17,302 bases of DNA from CAYIEH01 sp964362385 (lineage in GTDB: Bacteria; Patescibacteriota; Minisyncoccia; UBA6257; UBA9933): positions 1-17,302 of the forward strand of contig CAYIEH010000012.1 in the NCBI GenBank assembly GCA_964362385.1. The letters are read 5' to 3'. Both the position numbers and the translations under genes were made by a program. Shown here piece by piece: positions 13,725 through 17,302 of the stretch. Every line of letters begins with the position of its first letter. The first letter of the stretch is position 1. A model generated the notes under the pieces. It had not been told where the DNA came from. It worked only from the letters and a program-made list of their open reading frames with translations, and ran no database searches.

Positions 13725-14165
13725 ATGACAGATCAAATTCAAAAATTAAGGGAACTGACCAATGCCGGAGTGATGGAATGCAAGAAAGCGCTGGAAGAGG
13801 CCGGCGGCGATTTTGAAAAAGCCAAAGCCGTCATTTATGAAAAAGGTTTGGTAAAAGCGGAAAAGAAGGGCGGAAGAAGCACGGGCAGCGGGCTGTTGGA
13901 AACATACATTCACAACGATAGAATAGGCGTCCTTTTAGAACTTAAATGCGAGACTGATTTTGTCGCCAGAAACGAAATATTTAAGGAATTGGCGCATAAT
14001 TTAGTTATGCATATCGCGGCAATGGATCCCCAAAGCGTTGAAGAATTGCTGTCTCAGAATTTTATCAAAGACGAATCAAAAATAATTGAGGACTTAATAA
14101 AGGAAACGGTTGCCAAACTGGGAGAAAATATTAAAGTGGGAAGATTTTGCAGGTACGAAATTTAA
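13725..14165 (+). CDS. tsf: translation elongation factor EF-Ts, minimal form
   Basis: The 146-residue protein exchanges GDP for GTP on EF-Tu. The N-terminal UBA-like domain (1-45) carries LTNAGVMECKKALEEAGGD, close to the family TGAGxMDCKKAL signature but with Asn13 in place of Gly. The EF-Tu-contacting segment CETDFVARN (75-83) is intact, where Asp-Phe inserts next to the EF-Tu nucleotide site. The C-terminus ends after KLGENIKVGRFCRYEI, so only one core subdomain is present; E. coli EF-Ts has 282 residues and the T. thermophilus type about 196. Short EF-Ts is common in Candidate Phyla Radiation bacteria. It follows rpsB in the standard order; no Shine-Dalgarno is present. Confidence 0.95.
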   Translation: MTDQIQKLRELTNAGVMECKKALEEAGGDFEKAKAVIYEKGLVKAEKKGGRSTGSGLLETYIHNDRIGVLLELKCETDFVARNEIFKELAHNLVMHIAAMDPQSVEELLSQNFIKDESKIIEDLIKETVAKLGENIKVGRFCRYEI

Positions 14166-14175
14166 AAGGCTTTTT

Positions 14176-14212
14176 ACCCGCCAAAATTTTGCGAATTAAA
14201 ACTTAGGCGGGT
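14176..14212 (+). terminator. weak hairpin after tsf
   Basis: ACCCGCC (14176-14182) pairs with GGCGGGT (14206-14212) across a 23-base AT-rich loop; the nearest T-run starts several bases later (AATTTT). It could end the rpsB-tsf transcript, but the long loop and the displaced T-run make this weak. Confidence 0.35.
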
Positions 14213-14256
14213 GCTCAATTTTATAATTATTCGCTTCACTTATAAATAAAATTGAC

Positions 14257-14661
14257 ATGTACAACTTTATCATCCAAACCTTAATAATGATTTCTTTGGG
14301 AACAATGATTTATTTGGTTGCGAGAAAGGTGCCTCAGATCAGCGATGCCGTTGAAGAAGAACAGCCCCATTCAAAAAATATCTTCAAAAGGATTGACAGT
14401 TTTATAAGTTCTTTGCCTCTTGAAAAAATTGATTTCGCCGTCAGCAACTTTTTAGAGAAAATTTTAAGGAAATTAAAATTATTTTTGATGAAAATAGACA
14501 ATCAACTGACGCATCACTTGGAAAAATTTAAAACGATAAAAGACGCGAACCATAAGGAAAATTCCAAAAAATTTGCCTTATTTGAAAAAGTTGATAATAA
14601 TGAAAACGTTGAAGAAACGGAAAAAGAAACATTAGGAGAGTACGATGAAAATAAAGAATAA
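14257..14661 (+). CDS. one-helix membrane protein of unknown function
   Basis: The 134-residue protein starts with one membrane helix (about 3-22, IIQTLIMISLGTMIYLVARK) followed by VPQISDAVEEE, a charged amphipathic middle (40-100, rich in Lys, Leu and Phe) and an acidic tail (about 110-134). I do not recognise a named domain. The layout suggests an anchored cytoplasmic helical rod. It lies between tsf and tRNA-Tyr on the same strand. No Shine-Dalgarno is present; ATG 14257 is the only sensible start because the helix begins immediately. Confidence 0.75.
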   Translation: MYNFIIQTLIMISLGTMIYLVARKVPQISDAVEEEQPHSKNIFKRIDSFISSLPLEKIDFAVSNFLEKILRKLKLFLMKIDNQLTHHLEKFKTIKDANHKENSKKFALFEKVDNNENVEETEKETLGEYDENKE

Positions 14662-14698
14662 TTTTTTGTTAATTTTAGGCAGAGAAACATAAAAATTT

Positions 14699-14785
14699 GC
14701 GCAGGTGGCAGAGCGGCCAATTGCATCAGACTGTAAATCTGACGCCCTTGTGGCTACGGGGGTTCGAATCCCTCCCTGCGCACCA
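14699..14785 (+). tRNA. tRNA-Tyr (GTA), CCA encoded
   Basis: The acceptor arms GCGCAGG (14699-14705) and CCTGCGC (14775-14781) pair fully; discriminator A and an encoded CCA follow. The anticodon stem TCAGA/TCTGA closes the loop CTGTAAA with anticodon GTA at 14733-14735. A long variable arm and the T-loop TTCGAAT are present, as expected of bacterial tRNA-Tyr. Confidence 0.96.
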
Positions 14786-14890
14786 CGTTGGAAAAGTCAA
14801 TGCCTCGCCCCGCCTTCGGCGGGTCTCGGCGACCAAATCGTACGGTTTTTTAACGGAAAATTTTAATTGGCGATTTCGCATTTTGGGGGA
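14786..14890. other. non-coding stretch after tRNA-Tyr with GC hairpin
   Basis: CCCGCC (14809-14814) pairs with GGCGGG (14818-14823) around a TTC loop; a run of six T follows only about 20 bases later, so it is a poor terminator but may aid 3' processing of the tRNA. An opposite-strand reading frame here is only the antisense of the tRNA. I see no gene. Confidence 0.6.
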
Positions 14891-14915
14891 AGAAAATTTT
14901 TTCATACTTTTTGAC

Positions 14916-14944
14916 ACAGAAATTTTAGGAAATTTCTGTTTTTT
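14916..14944 (+). terminator. repeated terminator hairpin, copy 1
   Basis: ACAGAAATTT (14916-14925) pairs with AAATTTCTGT (14930-14939), loop TAGG, followed by a run of T to 14944. It is preceded by AGAAAATTTTTTCATA. A second copy with the same flank and a compensated base pair is at 15726-15754. Confidence 0.85.
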
Positions 14945-14964
14945 ATTAGAAACCCCTTTTGCTC

Positions 14965-14993
14965 TTGACAAAATTAAATAATGGGTGTATAGT
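14965..14993 (+). promoter_or_regulatory. consensus promoter of gene 15099-15524
   Basis: TTGACA (14965-14970) and TATAGT (14988-14993) are exactly 17 bp apart. Transcription would start near 15000, leaving a leader of about 100 nt that contains the boxA-like word (15015-15026), a small CGCC/GGCG hairpin (15045-15058) and a strong Shine-Dalgarno. Confidence 0.9.
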
Positions 14994-15014
14994 GTAGGTA
15001 AGAAAATAGAGAGT

Positions 15015-15026
15015 AGTTCTTTAACA
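15015..15026 (+). promoter_or_regulatory. boxA-like antitermination word in the leader
   Basis: AGTTCTTTAACA matches the bacterial rRNA boxA pattern (TGCTCTTTAACA) at all but two positions. In rRNA leaders boxA recruits NusB-S10. Here it precedes a small protein gene, so the role is uncertain; a 12-base word in AT-rich DNA could arise by chance. Confidence 0.35.
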
Positions 15027-15098
15027 TAAAACAAACCTTTACTACGCCGAAATAGGCGATTAGATAGGCAAAAATCCAAAAAAAGAAAGGAGAGAAAA

Positions 15099-15524
15099 AT
15101 GAGAAAGATGATGGCAGTGGTTTTGATGGCAATGGCGACGATTGTTGTGTCTTCTTGGGCACAGGCAGTCGAACCGGAAAAGGTATTCTATTACGAGGTT
15201 GGCGACAAGGGGTACTTTCAGTATCCGTGGGTTGTCTGTGAGGGAAATAACTTGACTTTCGTTATCTGGCCAGACAAAACGCTTTCTGGCAGTAGCAGGT
15301 TTAGTGGTTTGATTACCCCAACTACCAAGATTGCCGTGGTAAACCGGAAAATTGGTCGAGAGCATCTTGACTTATTAACCGGAAAACCAGTTATCGCCTA
15401 TGGTCGTTTTAAACAAGTGGGTCAGGGCGAAGGAAGCAAAACATTTTGTCTCGAGCTGACTATATTCCTTCTGTCGGAATTTGAATACACGGTTCCGATT
15501 AAACCGCCTACGCAGGTAAAGTAA
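15099..15524 (+). CDS. secreted small protein of unknown function
   Basis: The 141-residue precursor has a clear signal peptide (Lys3, hydrophobic core, cleavage likely after AQA, residue 23). The mature part of about 118 residues is rich in aromatic residues and beta-like segments (NLTFVIWPD, KIAVVNRKI, KPVIAYGRF) and contains exactly two cysteines, Cys47 and Cys117, which could form a disulfide in the presence of the DsbA-like enzyme of this window. I do not recognise the family; an OB-like or other small beta-barrel is possible. It is a single-gene unit with a consensus promoter (14965-14993), AAAGGAGAG before the ATG and a terminator at 15532-15575. Base composition is more even than in the AT-rich neighbours. 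Confidence 0.82.
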   Translation: MRKMMAVVLMAMATIVVSSWAQAVEPEKVFYYEVGDKGYFQYPWVVCEGNNLTFVIWPDKTLSGSSRFSGLITPTTKIAVVNRKIGREHLDLLTGKPVIAYGRFKQVGQGEGSKTFCLELTIFLLSEFEYTVPIKPPTQVK

Positions 15525-15531
15525 ATTTGGC

Positions 15532-15575
15532 AAGGTCTTCATCGTGAAATACAAAGCGATGAAGACCTTTTTTTT
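15532..15575 (+). terminator. strong intrinsic terminator
   Basis: AAGGTCTTCATCG (15532-15544) pairs perfectly with CGATGAAGACCTT (15557-15569), a 13-bp stem, followed by eight T. It closes the single-gene unit 15099-15524. Confidence 0.95.
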
Positions 15576-15579
15576 GTAA

Positions 15580-15699
15580 AGAATAAAAGAATTTGCCGCC
15601 AAAGAAAAACTTGAAATTGTCATCGGCGCGGCTTCGTCGCTAGATTTCAAAACCGCCAAAGAGCCCGGAAAAACAATCGGCTCGAACCATATTTTGTAA
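15580..15699 (+). pseudogene. possible coding remnant, C-terminal end only
   Basis: From just after the terminator to TAA 15697-15699 one frame is open and gives RIKEFAAKEKLEIVIGAASS, then LDFKTAKEPGKTIGSNHIL. It has protein-like composition but no start codon and a stop directly upstream. It begins with a 23-base word (15578-15600) that recurs with three changes at 16680-16702 in the same position behind the next gene. It may be the tail of a gene whose front was replaced; chance remains possible because the frame is short. Confidence 0.4.
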
Positions 15700-15725
15700 A
15701 AGAAAAATTTTTCATATTATTTGTT

Positions 15726-15754
15726 ACAGAAATTCAGGAGAATTTCTGTTTTTT
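15726..15754 (+). terminator. repeated terminator hairpin, copy 2
   Basis: ACAGAAATTC (15726-15735) pairs with GAATTTCTGT (15740-15749), loop AGGA, followed by six T. Compared with copy 1 (14916-14944) the top pair changed from T:A to C:G on both sides, so the stem is kept. The upstream flank AGAAAAATTTTTCATATTAT is also shared with copy 1. Confidence 0.85.
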
Positions 15755-15795
15755 GTTGTATTTAAGCCAATCTTAGCCATTACACCCTCCAACTA

Positions 15796-15824
15796 TTGAC
15801 AAACAACCTATAATATGCTATAAT
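15796..15824 (+). promoter_or_regulatory. perfect consensus promoter of gene 16080-16601
   Basis: TTGACA (15796-15801), a 17-bp spacer and TATAAT (15819-15824) match the sigma-70-type consensus at all twelve positions; the spacer ends in TGC, an extended -10. This is the strongest promoter in the window. Transcription would start near 15831. Confidence 0.96.
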
Positions 15825-15830
15825 GAATTA

Positions 15831-16079
15831 TTCAGAATCGAGTAGCGAGTTTTTGGAAAAAGCTCCAAGAATTTCGCTCCAAATCTGATTAGCACATTGA
15901 AAAGACGAGAGAGAAATCGCTTCTTCCTTTGCCGCTTAAGTGGGTAGCGCCTTGGGTATCAAAATTCTTGGTATTCAGCGCGCTACTCACAGTGAGTGGC
16001 CTTCCCGTAAAAGCTAGCGGGCCAAGGGGAACTTGGAAATCTAGCTAAAAAAACTTTTGGGAAAAAAGGAGGAACTACC
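15831..16079 (+). promoter_or_regulatory. about 249-nt structured leader, candidate regulatory RNA
   Basis: The transcript between the promoter and the start codon is long and foldable. GTGGGTAGCGC (about 15949-15959) pairs with GCGCTACTCAC (about 15980-15990) in an 11-bp stem with one G:U; the loop holds the direct repeat CTTGGGTAT/CTTGGTAT. CCTTCCCG (about 16000) can pair with CGGG and AAGG (about 16018-16027), CCAAG/CTTGG forms a hairpin at about 16022-16036, and GCTAG/CTAGC can form an alternative long-range pair. The leader ends in AAAGGAGG seven bases before the ATG. I do not match it to a known riboswitch class. Alternative pairings near the Shine-Dalgarno suggest control, but this is unproven. 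Confidence 0.55.
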
Positions 16080-16601
16080 ATGAAACAGTACAGAGTGGCG
16101 CTTCTGCGCAAAGAGTTTCCGTTCATCGATCGGCTTTTCGTTGACTACGAGGGCAAGACTGACCTATGGCCCGAGGACATCAACGACATCAAGGTCAAGA
16201 AGGGCGACAAGGCTCTCTTGGCCAAGAAGGGTTCCGAGGATTCCTACGACTGGAGTGGTGGTGGTCATCGTGACTACACCAAGTACTTCGCCGTTTGGAG
16301 CGATAATGACGGCGAACATGTCCTCGAACTCGCGAGTGCCGGCTACTCGGGAACTGGCTCCGGCGAAAGACACGAGTGGGATGCGGATACCATTGGCGAA
16401 CAACTATTCGTCAAGGAAATCGCTCCTGACTATATCGTTGAGTGTGTGAAAAACGACACAGACGATAATGGTAACGGCGAGGTTACCCGCTTCTGGACTA
16501 TCTACAAGATGAAGCGGTTTGACCTCGGAACTTACCATCAGGAGCAGATAGACAAGGCCGCGGCCGCACTCAAAGCTGAAATCGCCGTTGCCTGCGCGTA
16601 A
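16080..16601 (+). CDS. cytosolic protein of unknown function, strongly expressed type
   Basis: The 173-residue product has no signal peptide or membrane helix and is acidic and rich in Asp, Gly and aromatic residues (for example DWSGGGHRDYTKYFAVW and ASAGYSGTGSGERHEWD). I do not recognise a family. The transcription unit is complete: consensus promoter (15796-15824), long leader, AAAGGAGG Shine-Dalgarno, and terminator (16624-16676). Codon choice favours C- and G-ending codons (AAG, ATC, GAC, TAC), and a sample stretch (16201-16260) is over half G+C, against about a quarter in sampled parts of the secreted giant. That fits either high expression or recent arrival from a richer-GC donor. Confidence 0.82.
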   Translation: MKQYRVALLRKEFPFIDRLFVDYEGKTDLWPEDINDIKVKKGDKALLAKKGSEDSYDWSGGGHRDYTKYFAVWSDNDGEHVLELASAGYSGTGSGERHEWDADTIGEQLFVKEIAPDYIVECVKNDTDDNGNGEVTRFWTIYKMKRFDLGTYHQEQIDKAAAALKAEIAVACA

Positions 16602-16623
16602 TCTCTCTCGTCTCGCACCCATA

Positions 16624-16676
16624 CCCCCTGCGGAATTCGTCAATGACGAAAACTCCAAAGGGGGCTTTTTCTTTTT
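16624..16676 (+). terminator. two-part intrinsic terminator
   Basis: CCCCCT (16624-16629) pairs with AGGGGG (16659-16664); an inner hairpin TTCGTC/GACGAA (16636-16650) fills the loop. CTTTTTCTTTTT follows. It closes the unit 16080-16601. Confidence 0.88.
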
Positions 16677-16679
16677 ATA

Positions 16680-16783
16680 AAAGAGCAAAAGAAGTTGCCG
16701 CCCAGCCTTTGCATAAAGCTACGGCCGGCAAGCAAATCAGAAAATTTTTTGTTGAAAAATTTTCTGAAATGGGCTATGATTAA
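16680..16783 (+). pseudogene. possible coding remnant, C-terminal end only
   Basis: The frame ending at TAA 16781-16783 reads KRAKEVAAQPLHKATAGKQ, then IRKFFVEKFSEMGYD. It can be followed back through the terminator to an ATG at 16643 without a ribosome-binding site, so a 46-residue gene is unlikely. It starts with the 23-base word shared with 15578-15600 (20 of 23 identical) and holds the same place, directly behind a terminator. A decayed gene end is my best reading; chance cannot be excluded. Confidence 0.35.
16737..16780 (+). promoter_or_regulatory. hairpin overlapping a possible promoter of the tRNA-Thr region
   Basis: TCAGAAAATTTTT (16737-16749) pairs perfectly with AAAAATTTTCTGA (16755-16767), loop TGTTG. 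TTGAAA (16752-16757) and TATGAT (16775-16780) are 17 bp apart and would start a transcript near 16787, covering the repeat block and tRNA-Thr. The same bases also form the end of the coding remnant, so one of the two readings may be accidental. Confidence 0.45.
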
Positions 16784-16802
16784 CTCATAGAAAAACTTGA
16801 AA

Positions 16803-16836
16803 CCCCGAAGTATAACGCTTCGCGTTAACTACGGGG
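16803..16836. repeat. CCCCGAAGT hairpin, copy 1
   Basis: CCCCG pairs with CGGGG, then an A/A mismatch, AGT with ACT, a bulged A, and an inner stem TAACGC/GCGTTA (16813-16827) with loop TTC. The outer frame is the same as at 17009-17045, while the inner stem has a different sequence. Confidence 0.85.
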
Positions 16837-16850
16837 CAGGTTGTTATCGG

Positions 16851-16956
16851 TGCGGCTCACTTCGACTTCGCTCAGTACAAGCCGCCGCATTTTCGGATTT
16901 TCGCAGAGAACTTTCCTCGTCCAGCTCTTTTTGCGAAAAGGGCTGGACGAAATGCG
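16851..16956. repeat. compound hairpin block
   Basis: TGCGGCT (16851-16857) and AGCCGC (16880-16885) enclose the common bacterial intergenic word ACTTCGACTTCGCTCAGTAC. CGCATT (16886-16891) and AATGCG (16951-16956) enclose a 15-bp hairpin: TCGTCCAGCTCTTTT (16917-16931) with AAAAGGGCTGGACGA (16936-16950), one G:T pair, loop TGCG. The block is non-coding; the forward reading frame through it (16797-17090) is a by-product of repeats. Confidence 0.75.
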
Positions 16957-16985
16957 TTCGGACTAATTCAAGAATACTGCACATT

Positions 16986-17077
16986 GCCGCCGGCGTAGCT
17001 CAGCGGCACCCCGAAGTAATCCGACCGTGGTCGGATACTACGGGGCAAGGAGCAACTGTTTTGCGAAGTCCCGTACC
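16986..17077 (+). pseudogene. decayed tRNA interrupted by a hairpin in its D-loop
   Basis: GCCGCCGGCGTAGCTCAGCGGCA has the start of a tRNA, with GCTC (16998-17001) matching GAGC after the insert as a D-stem. Between them stands the CCCCGAAGT hairpin (17009-17045). An anticodon-like AACTGTTTTGCGAAGT follows, but no T-arm or 3' acceptor is found. The flank and first bases (AATTCAAGAATAC...TTGCCGCC) resemble those before the intact tRNA-Thr (AATCAAGAATTAAC...TTGCCGCC), so a tandem duplicate of that gene is likely. Confidence 0.55.
17009..17045. repeat. CCCCGAAGT hairpin, copy 2
   Basis: The outer frame equals copy 1 (CCCCG/CGGGG, A/A mismatch, AGT/ACT, bulged A). The inner stem is ATCCGACC (17019-17026) with GGTCGGAT (17029-17036). 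All inner pairs differ from copy 1 but remain paired, which supports a folded element. Confidence 0.88.
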
Positions 17078-17102
17078 AATCAAGAATTAACCAAATTATC
17101 TT

Positions 17103-17173
17103 GCCGCCTTAGCTTAGTGGTAAAGCAATGGTTTTGTAAACCATGGACGCGGGTCCGATTCCTGCAGGCGGCT
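17103..17173 (+). tRNA. tRNA-Thr (TGT)
   Basis: Acceptor arms GCCGCCT (17103-17109) and AGGCGGC (17166-17172) pair; discriminator T17173; no CCA is encoded. The anticodon stem ATGGT/ACCAT closes the loop TTTGTAA, anticodon TGT at 17135-17137. The T-stem GCGGG/CCTGC contains one G:T pair. The T-loop reads TCCGATT, with C where almost all tRNAs have T55. Confidence 0.93.
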
Positions 17174-17180
17174 CAAGACC

Positions 17181-17242
17181 GTTGAGGATCGACCTCAACA
17201 AGATGTTCCCGGGCTTGACAAGAAGTTTAGAAAGGTTAAAAT
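17181..17242 (+). promoter_or_regulatory. hairpin and promoter before the last gene
   Basis: GTTGAGG (17181-17187) pairs with CCTCAAC (17193-17199), possibly the 3' end signal of the tRNA transcript although no T-run follows. TTGACA (17215-17220) and TAAAAT (17237-17242) are 16 bp apart and point at the ATG at 17262. Confidence 0.6.
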
Positions 17243-17261
17243 GGACTCGTAAAAGAAAGAT

Positions 17262-17302
17262 ATGGCTAAAAAGAAAGCAAAAAAGAAGAGATGCGGTTGT
17301 AA
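17262..17302 (+). CDS. lysine-rich small protein, cut by the window end
   Basis: From ATG 17262 the frame reads MAKKKAKKKRCGC and runs off the window. The visible part is almost wholly Lys with a Cys-Gly-Cys at the end. Such basic heads occur on small nucleic-acid-associated proteins, but too little is visible to name it. A promoter at 17215-17242 supports it; the region before the ATG has only a weak AAAGAAAG ribosome-binding site. Confidence 0.5.
   Translation, partial: MAKKKAKKKRCGC

Noticed and set aside
14726..15079. Reverse-strand open frame near tRNA-Tyr
   Set aside because: It contains GRDSNPRSHKGV, the usual artefact of translating the antisense of a tRNA.
14890..16783. Integron with attC sites
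   Set aside because: The repeated hairpins end in T-runs and behave as terminators, no GTTRRRY core sites or integrase are seen, and each gene has its own promoter.
16986..17077. Intact tRNA with an intron in the D-loop
   Set aside because: Removing the hairpin still leaves no T-arm and no 3' acceptor strand, so a functional tRNA cannot be folded.
16797..17090. Forward-strand open frame through the repeat block
   Set aside because: It is made wholly of hairpin repeats and the tRNA remnant and has no ribosome-binding site.

Overview
The window looks like a chromosomal segment of a Candidate Phyla Radiation (Patescibacteria, probably Parcubacteria-type) genome. The signs are an AT-rich background, a minimal 146-residue EF-Ts next to uS2, a secreted multi-domain lamin-tail protein, a PaaX/Cas2-like regulator, and mostly Shine-Dalgarno-free genes with -10 boxes very close to the start codon. 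This placement is inference from gene content; no rRNA is present.

Layout. 1-2495 (minus strand): cell-surface polysaccharide genes, a flippase cut by the window edge and a polyprenyl-phosphate sugar transferase. 2496-3625: a winged-helix/Cas2-fold protein gene bracketed by two copies of the same perfect 40-bp palindrome, with a field of TTGCCGAA-type repeats on its 3' side. 3626-9345: a two-gene operon with a membrane-anchored small protein and a 1697-residue secreted protein (zinc phospholipase C/P1-nuclease-like head, three lamin-tail domains, a PKD domain, FN3-like domains). A bidirectional terminator separates it from a small orphan gene on the minus strand (9411-9752). 9910-10425: a SpoU/TrmH RNA methyltransferase with a GC-rich in-frame insertion in its SAM-binding knot. 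10489-12778: a thiol-redox group (membrane-anchored DsbA-like protein, SPW-repeat membrane protein, glutaredoxin-like protein, AhpF-like thioredoxin reductase). 12886-14661: rpsB, tsf and a one-helix membrane protein. 14699-17302: tRNA-Tyr, then two isolated, strongly expressed-looking single genes (15099-15524 secreted; 16080-16601 cytosolic), each with a consensus promoter, strong Shine-Dalgarno and terminator, separated by repeated terminator hairpins and short coding remnants; then a dense block of structured repeats, a decayed tRNA interrupted by a hairpin, an intact tRNA-Thr, and the start of a lysine-rich small protein.

How it works together. The sugar transferase loads a sugar-phosphate on undecaprenyl phosphate and the flippase moves finished units outward. 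The DsbA-like protein, glutaredoxin and thioredoxin reductase form a plausible electron path for thiol chemistry, which could serve the secreted proteins (15099-15524 has two cysteines in its mature part). The most unusual signals are the palindrome-bracketed Cas2-like gene, the palindromic coding insertion in the methyltransferase, the repeat-punctuated single-gene units between the two tRNAs, and two hairpins that keep the same outer stem while exchanging the inner stem, one of them sitting in a tRNA D-loop.
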